Source: Bacteroidales bacterium
GTDB taxonomy: Bacteria > Bacteroidota > Bacteroidia > Bacteroidales > F082
NCBI GenBank assembly: GCA_017461665.1
Contig: JAFTXI010000046.1
Span: 67,419-131,418, forward strand
Direction: 5' to 3'
Length of the DNA: 64,000 bases
Positions 10,350 to 19,376 of this stretch are shown here, in pieces (within the stretch, counting starts at the first letter, position 1; every line of letters begins with the position of its first letter). A program made the position numbers and the translations under genes. The notes below the pieces were generated by a model, which did not search any database, was not told the DNA's origin, and saw nothing but the letters and a program-made list of their open reading frames with translations.

Positions 10350-10396
10350 AAAAAAGCGTGGAAACTATACCTTGCTCGAACACCGGGTTTCCACGC
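10350..10396 (-). terminator. Intrinsic terminator hairpin between leader RNA and srfB
   Basis: GCGTGGAAAC (10396-10387) pairs perfectly with GTTTCCACGC (10365-10356), ten base pairs, followed at once by six T residues on the minus strand. It is 24 bases upstream of the srfB start codon. Its 5' arm overlaps the 3' arm of the leader's closing stem, so the two structures exclude each other. Confidence 0.75.
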
Positions 10397-10506
10397 CCAC
10401 CAATCTAAACAAGTTATTCCACGCCGTAACGGATACGGCATTTGGTAACTCGGCCTTGATTGGTTTGTCCTCCAAAGAGGACGTTGTGGAAAATTGGTGT
10501 TCAAGG
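10356..10506 (-). ncRNA. Structured leader or small RNA upstream of srfB (candidate)
   Basis: On the minus strand this stretch of about 150 nt folds well. The 5' segment CCTTGAACACC (10506-10496) and the following TTTTCCAC (10493-10486) pair with GTGGAAA (10394-10388) and GGTGTTCGAGCAAGG (10384-10370), making a long closing stem. Inside are two perfect hairpins, GTCCTC/GAGGAC (10482-10467) and GCCGTA/TACGGC (10439-10423), plus an outer pairing CCAATC/GATTGG. The same GTGGAAA strand can instead pair with GTTTCCACGC (10365-10356), forming a terminator. The element ends 30 nt before the srfB ATG. It could be an attenuating leader or an independent small RNA. Confidence in structure is good, in class low. 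Confidence 0.55.
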
Positions 10507-10721
10507 ACAGCTACAAATGCTATCTATTTAATATAATATGTCGGTATAATTCCTATTTTCTGTTTCGTGATTTTTGTTTTAGTTATTACTTACTTTTCAA
10601 TGGTGCAATATTAGGGAAAAAAAGAATAACATTAAAAAAAATATTAAAAATATTTCAACAAAGGGAGAGAATGAAAAAATTTCAGCATAATACACTGAGT
10701 ATCTTATCGTAACACTTCATA

Positions 10722-11825
10722 TCATCTCTGCTTCTTATACGTCATAGCGGCTATAAGATTAAATATCACGGCGAAGAATCCTAAGGCGGCGAAGTTGTAC
10801 CATAAGTCGATAAAGGTAGCGCCTTTGAGATAGACAGCTCGCATGATGTCGATGTAATAGCGTGGCGGTAATATCATGGTGAAGTATTGCGCCCACATCG
10901 GCATCGATGAAATAGGGGTCAACAAACCGCTGAGTAACATAAATATGACGACAAAGAAAAACATCACGAACATAGTCTGCTGTATGTTGTCGGATTTGTT
11001 GGCGACGGCAACACCAAAGCCTGAGAATCCTAAGACAAACAAAATAGAGGCGAGATAGATGTTTCCTAAAGAGCCTCGCGGCGTCATGTCGTAAACCAAC
11101 CACGCCACTATCATCGCTATCGTGATAACAAAAATCCCTATAATCCAATACGGTATCAACTTCGAAAGCGTGAAAGTGAGTTTGCTGACCGGCGTGACAT
11201 TGATTTGTTCTATCGTGCCGTTCTCTTTCTCGACTACGATATTTATCGCCGATAAAAATCCGCATATCAAAATTATCAGCATAATCATTATCGCGGGAAT
11301 CATGAGGTTACGGTATTCCATCGTCTCGTTGTATCTGTTTTGAACAACGACAAGATCTGATGCCGCTTCTACCCCACTCTCTTCCATCTGTTTGGTGATA
11401 CACAGTGCCACAATCTGCATCAGATATTGACTTCCCATCGAGCCTTTGGTTGCGTTGACGGAGTTGGCGGAAATATCAATCTTTCTCGGCATAACAGATT
11501 GTAAGTCACGCTCAAAGTTTTCCGGAATCGTAAGTACAATGTCGGTCTCACAGGTCTCTATCATCAAAATCGCTTCTTCGTAGGAGTGTCTCTCTCCAAC
11601 CAAAACAAAATAGTCCGATGCTGAAATATCTCCAACGATTCTTCGTGACAACGACGACTTATCTTCATCTACCACAACGACTTTCACGTTTCTCACATCC
11701 ATAGTCGTGACAAGCGGCATGACGAGCATTATCATGATTGGAAAAATTATCATGAGTTTCGGCAAGAAGGGATTCCGCCTTATCTGAATAAATTCTTTTT
11801 GTAATAATATCAACAACTGACGCAT
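10722..11825 (-). CDS. ABC-2 type permease, efflux pump subunit (YbhR-like)
   Basis: A 367-residue ABC-2 membrane protein. One N-terminal membrane helix (about 22-42) is followed by a large extracytoplasmic domain (about 45-170). Five further helices lie in the C-terminal half, beginning with MIPAIMIMLIILICGFLSAI. The phrase VVEKENGTIEQINVTPVSK is the cytoplasmic coupling segment of DrrB/YbhR-type permeases. It is the last gene of a six-gene operon and starts 2 bp after the paralogous permease; the two likely form a heterodimeric channel. Substrates of the E. coli YbhGFSR counterpart include drugs and cations, but the cargo here cannot be read from sequence. Confidence 0.92.
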   Translation of the reverse strand: MRQLLILLQKEFIQIRRNPFLPKLMIIFPIMIMLVMPLVTTMDVRNVKVVVVDEDKSSLSRRIVGDISASDYFVLVGERHSYEEAILMIETCETDIVLTIPENFERDLQSVMPRKIDISANSVNATKGSMGSQYLMQIVALCITKQMEESGVEAASDLVVVQNRYNETMEYRNLMIPAIMIMLIILICGFLSAINIVVEKENGTIEQINVTPVSKLTFTLSKLIPYWIIGIFVITIAMIVAWLVYDMTPRGSLGNIYLASILFVLGFSGFGVAVANKSDNIQQTMFVMFFFVVIFMLLSGLLTPISSMPMWAQYFTMILPPRYYIDIMRAVYLKGATFIDLWYNFAALGFFAVIFNLIAAMTYKKQR

Positions 11826-11827
11826 AT

Positions 11828-12925
11828 CTATTCCAATTTATCCTTAAACAATTTTATTGAAACGAGTAACAGTATCAATGTCATGACAATCAATATTATA
11901 AATTCTTTGATGACAGCCATAAAGGGTGTTCCCATAATCATGAGTTTTCTTATCGCCTCGATGTACCAGCGCGCGGGTACGATGTAAGTCAGCGGTTTTA
12001 TTGCCAAAGGCAGATTTTCTAAAGGGAAAACCATTCCGGAGAGCATCATCATCGGGAGCAACATGACCATCGCCGAGATGAGCAGCGCCATGACCTGCGA
12101 GGTGGAAATTGATGAGACGAAGAGTCCCAACGCAAGCGAGAGAAACAGATATGTCACTGATAAGACTATGATATTTAACAAATTGCCCGACATTGGAACA
12201 TCGAGAATGAAATGTGATATTAAGAGAATCGTTGCAAGATTGATGCAGGATATCACAAAATAAGGTATCATCTTCGCAAACACAATCTTCATCGGGCTGA
12301 CCGGAGAGACAAGGAGCACTTCCATCGTTCCTATTTCTTTCTCTCTTACGATAGAAACAGATGTCATCATTGCGCATATCAGAATGAAAATCAAGCCCAT
12401 AATTCCAGGAACGAAGTTATACGCCGACTTCATCTGCGGATTGTAAAGGAGCCGCATCTCAAACAAAGACTGCTGCGAAATATCATTCATCATAACGCTC
12501 TGAAGATAAACGGTTCCTGCCGACGCCACATTTGTGTTAGAAGCGTCGAAGATAAATTGCATGGCTGGTTTCGTCTCAATACCAAGTTGATGTTCCATCA
12601 TTATCTTATCGAAGTCGTGTTCAAAGACAACGACAGCATCGACTTCAGAACTCCTTAATTTTGAGTCGATTTCATCTTGACTTATATATCCTTTGAATGT
12701 AAAATATGAATTGTTGACAAGTCGCTCCACCGATTTTCTGACGGTTTCCGTTCTATCAGGCGCGACGACAGCGACATTCAAATTATTAACTTCCGTCGAT
12801 ATTGCGAAGCCGAATAATATCATCAAGATGACAGGTATCAGCAAGACAATCATCATCGTGCGGACATCGCGTAAGATGTGCAGCGTCTCTTTCTTGACAA
12901 ATGCTCCAAAGTTACTGTTTCTCAT
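11828..12925 (-). CDS. ABC-2 type permease, efflux pump subunit (YbhS-like)
   Basis: A 365-residue paralogue of the downstream permease with the same layout: an N-terminal helix, a large periplasmic domain, then five or six helices. The cytoplasmic coupling motif IVREKEIGTMEVLLVSPVSPMKIV is clear. The chosen ATG at 12925 (MRNSNFGAF) lies 1 bp after the ATPase stop codon. A longer in-frame extension to 13039 overlaps the ATPase gene out of frame and is discarded. It works with the two ATPases, the HlyD adaptor and the TolC channel of the same operon. Confidence 0.92.
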   Translation of the reverse strand: MRNSNFGAFVKKETLHILRDVRTMMIVLLIPVILMILFGFAISTEVNNLNVAVVAPDRTETVRKSVERLVNNSYFTFKGYISQDEIDSKLRSSEVDAVVVFEHDFDKIMMEHQLGIETKPAMQFIFDASNTNVASAGTVYLQSVMMNDISQQSLFEMRLLYNPQMKSAYNFVPGIMGLIFILICAMMTSVSIVREKEIGTMEVLLVSPVSPMKIVFAKMIPYFVISCINLATILLISHFILDVPMSGNLLNIIVLSVTYLFLSLALGLFVSSISTSQVMALLISAMVMLLPMMMLSGMVFPLENLPLAIKPLTYIVPARWYIEAIRKLMIMGTPFMAVIKEFIILIVMTLILLLVSIKLFKDKLE

Positions 12926-12926
12926 A

Positions 12927-13667
12927 TCATTCTGTTCTTTTTGCGTTACGAGCCAACTTACGAAATACCTCGTCCATCGTCTCGGCAGAAAACTGTTTCT
13001 TAAGGTTTGAAGGCGAATCCAAGGCGCAGATCTTGCCATCGACCATTATAGAAAGACGGTTGCAATATTCAGCCTCGTCCATGTAATGCGTCGTGACAAA
13101 AATCGTGGTTCCTTTTGATGACTCTTCATAAATCATCTCCCAAAACTGACGTCGCGTTATAGGATCGACACCACCTGTAGGCTCATCTAAAAACACTATC
13201 TCCGGACGATGAATCGTGGCTATCACGAAAGAAAGTTTCTGCTTCCAACCGAGAGGCAGGTCTTTGACGAGTGTATCTCTTTTCGACATAAAATCCAATC
13301 GTTCAAGAAGTTGCTCCGACCTAAGTTTAGTGTCATCTTTTGTCATGCCGTAGATTCCTGCGAAGAAACGCATATTTTCCCAGACGGTCAAGTCGTTGTA
13401 AAGCGAGAAACGCTGACTCATATAACCGATGTGACGTTTTATCATCTCGCCTTCCGTCCTTACATCAAAACCCGCAACCGTTCCAGATCCAGATGTAGGA
13501 AAACTCAATCCGCACAACATACGCATCGCCGTGGTCTTTCCCGCACCATTGGCTCCGAGAAAACCAAAAATCTCGCCACTCTCGACATCGAAAGTGATAT
13601 TATCGACAGCGGTGAAATCACCGAACTTCTTGGTTAACTTATTGACACTTATTATGAAATCATTCAT
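12927..13667 (-). CDS. ABC transporter ATP-binding protein
   Basis: 246 residues with Walker A GANGAGKTT (about 39-47), Q-loop in YMSQRFSLYNDLT, a degenerate signature LPLGWKQKLSF in place of LSGGQ, Walker B IVFLDEPTGGVD and the switch histidine in VTTHYMDEA. The altered signature (PLGWKQ) is common in the second ATPase of YbhF-type pairs. It overlaps the upstream ATPase gene by 8 bp. In E. coli YbhF both ATPases are fused; here they are two proteins, presumably a heterodimer energising the two permeases. Confidence 0.93.
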   Translation of the reverse strand: MNDFIISVNKLTKKFGDFTAVDNITFDVESGEIFGFLGANGAGKTTAMRMLCGLSFPTSGSGTVAGFDVRTEGEMIKRHIGYMSQRFSLYNDLTVWENMRFFAGIYGMTKDDTKLRSEQLLERLDFMSKRDTLVKDLPLGWKQKLSFVIATIHRPEIVFLDEPTGGVDPITRRQFWEMIYEESSKGTTIFVTTHYMDEAEYCNRLSIMVDGKICALDSPSNLKKQFSAETMDEVFRKLARNAKRTE

Positions 13668-14568
13668 GTTTCATCAAATTAATAAACACATCTTCAATGG
13701 AAGGTTTTATCTTCTCAATGTTAAAATTCTTTAAGTTTAACAGCATCATTTTCTCTTTAAATATGTCTTCAGAAAAATTTTCATCCACAATAATATGATG
13801 CGAGCTTCCGAAAGGATAACAATACAAAATGTTTGATTGTAATCTCGTTTCTTTCAACAAGTTATATTTATCATCGGCAGAAACTGCGTATATCGTTTTG
13901 TCGAATTTCTCCGTTATATTATTCGGCGAATCTATTGTCAAGATTTCGCCTTCATTGCACAAAGCTACTCTATCGCAACGTGAAGCCTCGTCCATGTAAG
14001 GCGTTGAAACCAAAATCGTTATGTTTTTCTTTTTGAGGTCGTACAACATATCCCAGAACTCGCTTCTCGACACAGCATCGACGCCTGTTGTTGGTTCGTC
14101 GAGAAGAAGAACGTGAGGATGATGAATGAGAGCGCAACACAAAGCGAGTTTCTGCTTCATACCGCCCGACAACTTACCCGCAGCGCGTTTCTTAAAAGGC
14201 GCTATCTGCTTGTAAATAGGCTCGATAAGTTCATAACCATCTTCCAAATCCATGTTAAACAAAGCAGCATAAAACTTCAGGTTTTCCTCAATACTTAAAT
14301 CCTGATAGAGAGAAAAACGTCCAGGCATATAACCCAAAATCTTCCTAATCTCGTGATAATCATGCATCACGTCATGACCTTCGATTTTAATGCTGCCCTC
14401 ATCGGGATTTAGCAAAGTCGCCATCAAGCGAAACAATGTCGTTTTTCCGGCGCCATCGGGTCCAATCAAGCCAAAAATCTCGCCTTTTTCCACGCTGAAA
14501 GTGACGTCGTTGAGAGCGAGAATCTCGCCATATTTTTTCTTAACATTATAAACCTCAACAGATTTCAT
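13660..14568 (-). CDS. ABC transporter ATP-binding protein
   Basis: 302 residues with Walker A GPDGAGKTT, canonical signature LSGGMKQKLALC, Walker B VLLLDEPTTGVD and an extra C-terminal domain of about 80 residues. The switch position reads VSTPYMDEA, with Pro where His is usual. This half may therefore be the structural, less active ATPase, with the neighbouring protein supplying the histidine. That inference fits a split YbhF-like pair. It overlaps both neighbours by a few bases, which indicates translational coupling within the operon. Confidence 0.93.
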   Translation of the reverse strand: MKSVEVYNVKKKYGEILALNDVTFSVEKGEIFGLIGPDGAGKTTLFRLMATLLNPDEGSIKIEGHDVMHDYHEIRKILGYMPGRFSLYQDLSIEENLKFYAALFNMDLEDGYELIEPIYKQIAPFKKRAAGKLSGGMKQKLALCCALIHHPHVLLLDEPTTGVDAVSRSEFWDMLYDLKKKNITILVSTPYMDEASRCDRVALCNEGEILTIDSPNNITEKFDKTIYAVSADDKYNLLKETRLQSNILYCYPFGSSHHIIVDENFSEDIFKEKMMLLNLKNFNIEKIKPSIEDVFINLMKHE

Positions 14569-15461
14569 TTTAAGACAATCTTTCCAAACATTCCAATTTT
14601 CAATCTGCCATCGTTTTTCACTGCTACTTTGGCTGCATAAACCAAGTTAGCTCTTGAGTCGTTGGTTTGAATTGTCTTTGGTGTAAACTCACTCTGCGAC
14701 GAAATCCATGTAACAACGCCCTCATATTCATATTGTTTGTCTGCACCATAATCTGCTATCACAATGACTTTATCGCCCAAACTGATGTCGGCAATTTGTT
14801 CCGAAGTGAAGTAAGTGCGTAAATAAATATTGTTCAGGTCAGCCATTTTGAGAAGCGGTTTTGCCATTGAAGCGAGCTCGCCTTTTTCTGAATATTTCAT
14901 TAAGACAGTTCCGTTGGCAGGTGACAAAATTTTGCATTTAGCGATGCGGTCTGTCAAGGCTTCTATCTGAGCCTCAAGAGCTGCCACATTGCTGTTTATT
15001 GTCGCAGTATTGCTGTCGAGTGTCGATAATGTCGCTTCAAGCTGACTCTCCAAGATTCTAATCTGCGACTCAATGTCGTCCAATTGCTTTGCAGTTGCTG
15101 CGCCGTCTTTCAACATATTCTCGACGCGTTTAAGTTCGGTCTTCTGTTTTGAAATTTGTTCTCTCAAAGACGACACTTGTTTCTGAATATCAGGACGACT
15201 GCTGAGTAAGGCGTTCTGCTGCGCGACAAGTTGCTTACGTTGCAGATGAAGCTGCACGCTATCGATGATACAAATGACGTCACCTTCTTTAATATCGGCG
15301 CCTTCGTTAATGTTGAAAGAAAGAATTTTCCCCGATGCTTCCGACGAAACCGTAATCTCAGTAGCCTCAAAAGTTCCAGTAGCGTCAAAATTATTTTTTT
15401 CATTACAGGCTGTAAGGACAAATGCAGCCAATAGACAAACGATAATTCTATTCATTTTCAT
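14565..15461 (-). CDS. HlyD-family periplasmic adaptor lipoprotein
   Basis: 298 residues. The signal peptide ends in a lipobox (VLTAC, Cys at about 19). A biotinyl-lipoyl-like half motif, a long coiled-coil hairpin (about 75-175, rich in Q, L, E and K), the second lipoyl half (CKILSPANGTVLMKYSEKGELA) and a beta-barrel domain follow. This is the membrane fusion protein of the tripartite pump, bridging the permeases and the TolC-like channel. It overlaps the following ATPase gene by 4 bp and starts 3 bp after the TolC-like gene. Confidence 0.94.
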   Translation of the reverse strand: MKMNRIIVCLLAAFVLTACNEKNNFDATGTFEATEITVSSEASGKILSFNINEGADIKEGDVICIIDSVQLHLQRKQLVAQQNALLSSRPDIQKQVSSLREQISKQKTELKRVENMLKDGAATAKQLDDIESQIRILESQLEATLSTLDSNTATINSNVAALEAQIEALTDRIAKCKILSPANGTVLMKYSEKGELASMAKPLLKMADLNNIYLRTYFTSEQIADISLGDKVIVIADYGADKQYEYEGVVTWISSQSEFTPKTIQTNDSRANLVYAAKVAVKNDGRLKIGMFGKIVLK

Positions 15462-15464
15462 AAC

Positions 15465-16742
15465 TTACTGATTCAATGTGTGTTTTAATCTATAAATTAC
15501 TTGTAATAATTCTATTTCATGTAAAGTCTGATTACGTACCGAAGTCGCTTCTTCAGTAATTTTCTGCAACAAATCTGTCGTGTTGATAATGCCGTTTTCC
15601 AACAAAGATTCCGAAGCCTCTCTGACAGAACGACGTAACTCAACGATACGTTTGTCATTCTCAAGAGCTTTCGTAAGACGAGCTATTTCACCGTCGTCTT
15701 GACTGATTTGCATTTCTGTGTTAAAATTGAAAATATCGCGTTGAACATCAATCTGCTGACGTATTATCTCCAAATTCTGAATGTTATTTTTCTTCGTGTA
15801 AAAAGCACTTATGTTCCACGACATTTTTAATCCAACTATAGCATTGATTGTCAAGTCGGTTGATGTCATACTTTTAAACATATCAAATCCAGGATAACCG
15901 TAATAAGCCTGAGCGAAGGCATTGAAACGCGGATAAACAGAAGTGTTAATCATTTTCATCTGCGCATTTATCTTATTAATTTTTGAATCGAAGAGAGAAA
16001 GTTCCGGACGTTTAGAAACGCGTTCTGAGATTTGAGGTACGGAAGGACGCTGCAATGTGTCAGAAGTAAGTTCTTGTCCGATAAAGATTTCCAACATCTT
16101 ACGATAAGTCGCCTTAGACGCTAATATCTGTTCCAGACTCTGATTCAACGTAAGTATCTCAGCTTCTACAGCGTCCAAGTCTGCCTGCATTGCAATTCCA
16201 TTATTGTAATATGAACGTACTTTTTCTAAATTACCTTCCAAAAGACGCATCGTCTCAATGGTTTGTTTCTCGCGTTCTTCAAGTAATAGAATGCCAAAGT
16301 ACAGATTATCAATCCTCGACTGAAGATTGTAGATATCAACATCTATGGAAAGACGCTGCTCTTCTGCCTCAGAAGCGATAATTTCCTTGTTGGCTTTCGT
16401 CTGACCTCCGTCCCAAATATTCTGATTTACATCCAAGGCAATTTTATACTGATCTTTTTTAATTCCAACATTATCAATACCATTTGAAGTTAACATATTG
16501 GCAAGAACATCTGGATATGTAATAGTCTCCGACTGATAGGTAAATTGCGCCGAGAAAGCCACCTGAGGAATCCATGAGCGCACAGCATTCGACAAGTTAA
16601 ATTGTTCCGTCTTGGAAATCAAGTCGTATTGTTTAATTTCAGGGTAGTTCCTTTTCGCCAACTCACGACATTCTTCGAGCGACTGAGCTTGAACTATCGT
16701 ATTAAACGTCAATAAAATAAGTAATAAAAACGAATATCTCAT
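15465..16742 (-). CDS. TolC-family outer membrane efflux channel
   Basis: 425 residues with a Sec signal peptide (MRYSFLLLILLTFNTIVQA) and two outer-membrane-efflux repeats typical of TolC/OprM proteins: long helices with Q/N-rich register, and the conserved VALDVNQNIWDGGQTK strand near residue 100. It is the first gene of the efflux operon and starts at ATG 16742. No dedicated TetR or MarR regulator gene is seen next to it, only a short coding-like remnant at 16745-16837. Confidence 0.93.
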   Translation of the reverse strand: MRYSFLLLILLTFNTIVQAQSLEECRELAKRNYPEIKQYDLISKTEQFNLSNAVRSWIPQVAFSAQFTYQSETITYPDVLANMLTSNGIDNVGIKKDQYKIALDVNQNIWDGGQTKANKEIIASEAEEQRLSIDVDIYNLQSRIDNLYFGILLLEEREKQTIETMRLLEGNLEKVRSYYNNGIAMQADLDAVEAEILTLNQSLEQILASKATYRKMLEIFIGQELTSDTLQRPSVPQISERVSKRPELSLFDSKINKINAQMKMINTSVYPRFNAFAQAYYGYPGFDMFKSMTSTDLTINAIVGLKMSWNISAFYTKKNNIQNLEIIRQQIDVQRDIFNFNTEMQISQDDGEIARLTKALENDKRIVELRRSVREASESLLENGIINTTDLLQKITEEATSVRNQTLHEIELLQVIYRLKHTLNQ

Positions 16743-16830
16743 AACTAAATCTTTTTAATTCTTCGCATGATAGTTTCAATATTTTCTTTTTTACGAGCCT
16801 CTACATATTTTTCATAATCGGATTCCTCAT

Positions 16831-17493
16831 TCAGAAGTTAAGGATTTTCCAGACAGCGAGCATGTGAAAGACGTCGCCGAGAACGACAAAAACATGGAAG
16901 ACTGAATGTATGAATTTTACATTTTTAAAACTATATAAAACAGCTCCTAATATGTAGCTAACACCTTCTGCAACAATGAGTAAAACCACCTTAAGACCGA
17001 CGCTGTCATATAAAGGTTTGAAAGCGACAAGAATTGATAAACCCATTAACACATAACAAGCTGTCTTTAAATAACTATGAGATTTCATCTTTCTGAATGT
17101 TAATGCTGTACCGAGAATTGCAGATAACCATATAAAGATGAAAATACCGATAGCCCATATTTCAAAACCGGAATTATACATGGCTATCAATGTGATAGGA
17201 GAATAACTTCCGGCGATATGCCAATAAATCGCGGCATGATCGAACTTTCTTAATAATAATTTAGATTTCTCCTTTTTAAAAGGACATGCGTGATACAAAG
17301 TAGAAGCTAAATAAGAACTTAGCACACCAAAGAAATAGAGACACAGACTGAATATCGACAATGGCGAAGAGTCGCTTGCTTTTATGAGAAAGAAAGTACA
17401 AACAACGACGGCAAGTAAGGTTCCAATAAGATGTGATGTTGCATTTGCAACTTCCTCAGAATGAGTGTATCTGTTAGAATTATTCTCTTCCAT
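16831..17493 (-). CDS. trhA: Hemolysin III family (PAQR/YqfA-like) membrane protein
   Basis: 220 residues with seven predicted membrane helices and the PAQR/HlyIII hallmarks: E-x-x-N-x-x-x-H near the N-terminus (EEVANATSHLIG), S-x-x-Y-H (ASTLYHAC), the H/D cluster (KFDHAAIYWHIAGSYSP) and a final H-x-x-x-H (HSVFHVFVVLGDVFH), likely metal ligands. E. coli TrhA (YqfA) affects membrane energetics; the exact role here is unknown. It stands alone, with no overlap with the efflux operon. Confidence 0.94.
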   Translation of the reverse strand: MEENNSNRYTHSEEVANATSHLIGTLLAVVVCTFFLIKASDSSPLSIFSLCLYFFGVLSSYLASTLYHACPFKKEKSKLLLRKFDHAAIYWHIAGSYSPITLIAMYNSGFEIWAIGIFIFIWLSAILGTALTFRKMKSHSYLKTACYVLMGLSILVAFKPLYDSVGLKVVLLIVAEGVSYILGAVLYSFKNVKFIHSVFHVFVVLGDVFHMLAVWKILNF

Positions 17494-17590
17494 TTGAAAT
17501 GAATTATTGTTATCACAAAGATAGGAAAAATAAGTAGGACAACAATTGGGGATAAAAAAAAGAAGCGACTTAATCAGTCACTTCAGTTCG

Positions 17591-17675
17591 CGGAGAAAGA
17601 GGGATTCGAACCCCCGGTACATTGCTGTACAACGGTTTTCAAGACCGCCGCGATCGACCACTCTGCCATTTCTCC
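17591..17675 (-). tRNA. tRNA-Ser (anticodon UGA)
   Basis: An 85-nt cloverleaf on the minus strand. The acceptor stem is GGAGAAA/TTTCTCC, the anticodon loop CTTGAAA gives UGA, there is a long variable arm (TTGTACAGCAATGTAC) and a T-arm GGGGGTTCGAATCCC. The long variable arm identifies a serine tRNA. CCA is not encoded. It sits between trhA and the TPR-protein gene. Confidence 0.96.
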
Positions 17676-17757
17676 GCTGCAAAGATACAACTTTTTTGTT
17701 TCAAACAAGACTTTTAAAAAAAATATTTTTTTTCTCTTTTACACCAAATAAAAACAG

Positions 17758-17765
17758 TATTTTTG
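17758..17765 (+). promoter_or_regulatory. Bacteroidetes -7 promoter element (TATTTTTG)
   Basis: A perfect TAnnTTTG element whose last base lies 9 bp before the ATG at 17775. Transcription would start only a few bases before that codon, giving a nearly leaderless mRNA. This argues for the start at 17775 over the ATG at 17769 and the TTG at 17763. No convincing -33 element is seen. Confidence 0.55.
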
Positions 17766-17774
17766 CAAATGAAA

Positions 17775-19376
17775 ATGAAGAAGTTATTTTTAAATATCAC
17801 ACTCTTATTACTGACAATCATTACATTGAATTTATGTTCTTGTAGCGATGTCTCCAAATCGTATTGTAATGAAATATTAAACGATTCGTTTTTGGGGAAC
17901 GATTCACTATCTGAAAATGAGACTGTAATAGTAAACAAATGCTCAGAAAAATATCACAAAAAACCAATTTTTCTTCAAAAAGCTGCACAGATTTACTACA
18001 TAGATGCAATTAATGATTATTCAGATGGACACTATCTGCAATCTGCAAGTAAATTGTTTCAATCTCTGCAAAATATCAATCTGTACTTCTCAAAAATTGA
18101 TGAAATAAAACCATACGACTATAAATTCAGAGGTGAAATATATGAAAGATTAGGCGACGTCTATAAGGACATCAATTCTCTTAAACCTGCAATAGAACTC
18201 TACGACAAGGCTCTATCCGATTATGAAGAATCAGACAATAACGAAAAAGTCTTGAATATGCTTCTGAAAATGGGTAAGCTATATCAATATAATCAGATTC
18301 CAAATATAGCCTTAATCTATTTTGAAATGGCTGAGGAAAAAGATGAAATTCCTAACAATATATATCGAAAGATTATCGACAATAAGATTGTAACCTTATA
18401 TGAATTAAATGATTACAAAAACGCAGATTCTATTTTCAAGAATCACTTCAATGTCAAAATTCAAGATTACGATTTCCACTCCGCAATGGGCACAATTTAC
18501 TTTTATGACAGAAATTACGAAAAAGCCCTTCCTCACCTACTATATTGTTTCGAGAATGGAAACCAACAAGAAAAACTTGTTTTGTCGGAAAAACTCGCTG
18601 AAGCTTATTTCAATCTCAACGATCATGAGAATGAAATGATTTATATTCAACATCAAGCTAAGAACAACTCCTTTGAAATTAGAATGACACCTTTGAAATT
18701 AGAATTGGAAAAGTTGTTCGACACCAATCGTAATATTATTTCTTCTGATTTAAAAGAGGAAAACAATAACAACACATACTTAACAATAATCCTAATCGTT
18801 CTAACTTGCGCTATTATTTTTATTATATTATTCAATATCAGGAATAAAAAGAGTTTCCAAGAAAAAATACGCAATGCGGAAGAAACCATTAATGTAAATA
18901 ATGAGACTATTCAGTCTAAAGATGAAATCATTGACAATATCTCAAAGAAATTAGTCGATTTAGAATCTAAAAAGGTGAATGAAAGTTTTGAAGACGCTTA
19001 TAATCGTTTTTACGAATCACGCATATATACAAAGATTAAGTCATTGTTTGAAGGTGTTACCGTTCTTACCAAAAATGTTCAGGATTACTCTAAACTTGCT
19101 CTATCGAATAAAGACATTACATTATTAATAAAGACTTTCAATAATTGTTTCCCAAACGCGATTTCATCTATAAAAAAATGTTATGAAGCTATAACTCCAA
19201 GCGATATTAAGTTCATAATTCTATATTTTATGAATATGAACGATGCAGAAATTGCAGTTCTATTGGAATTAACTTACGGAGCAGCTAATAAAAGAAGTAA
19301 TAAAATCAAAAATATTTTTAACACAAAAGACGATTTAAACACTTTCTTAACGAAGCATATTAAGTCGAATTTCTAA
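17775..19376 (+). CDS. TPR transmembrane regulator-like protein
   Basis: About 533 residues. An N-terminal signal or lipobox-like segment (LNLCSCSD) is followed by tetratricopeptide-type helices (about 60-300), a membrane helix near 337-357 (YLTIILIVLTCAIIFIILF), a coiled coil (about 360-400) and a C-terminal helical domain. The C-terminus (SDIKFIILYFMNMNDAEIAV.., then AANKRSNKIKNIF) resembles the LuxR-like HTH of Bacteroidetes TPR regulators: 'D...I..L...G....IA.lL......V...R..I..K'. The TPR half should be periplasmic and the HTH-like end cytoplasmic, suggesting a one-protein signal transducer. The target is unknown. Confidence 0.88.
   Translation: MKKLFLNITLLLLTIITLNLCSCSDVSKSYCNEILNDSFLGNDSLSENETVIVNKCSEKYHKKPIFLQKAAQIYYIDAINDYSDGHYLQSASKLFQSLQNINLYFSKIDEIKPYDYKFRGEIYERLGDVYKDINSLKPAIELYDKALSDYEESDNNEKVLNMLLKMGKLYQYNQIPNIALIYFEMAEEKDEIPNNIYRKIIDNKIVTLYELNDYKNADSIFKNHFNVKIQDYDFHSAMGTIYFYDRNYEKALPHLLYCFENGNQQEKLVLSEKLAEAYFNLNDHENEMIYIQHQAKNNSFEIRMTPLKLELEKLFDTNRNIISSDLKEENNNNTYLTIILIVLTCAIIFIILFNIRNKKSFQEKIRNAEETINVNNETIQSKDEIIDNISKKLVDLESKKVNESFEDAYNRFYESRIYTKIKSLFEGVTVLTKNVQDYSKLALSNKDITLLIKTFNNCFPNAISSIKKCYEAITPSDIKFIILYFMNMNDAEIAVLLELTYGAANKRSNKIKNIFNTKDDLNTFLTKHIKSNF

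Noticed and set aside
10356-10506. Leader RNA as RNase P RNA, tmRNA or SRP RNA
   Set aside because: None of the diagnostic sequences of these RNAs are visible (no CCA end or Ala acceptor, no SRP GGAAG loop, no P4 core). 6S-like RNA is not excluded but the element is shorter than usual.
10304-10536. Short ORFs on both strands across the leader RNA
   Set aside because: They lie over perfect hairpins, have no family resemblance and lack promoter or start signals; the structure explains the sequence better.
12923-13039. N-terminal extension of the permease at 11828 to 13039
   Set aside because: It overlaps the ATPase gene out of frame; ATG 12925 directly after the ATPase stop gives a normal permease N-terminus.
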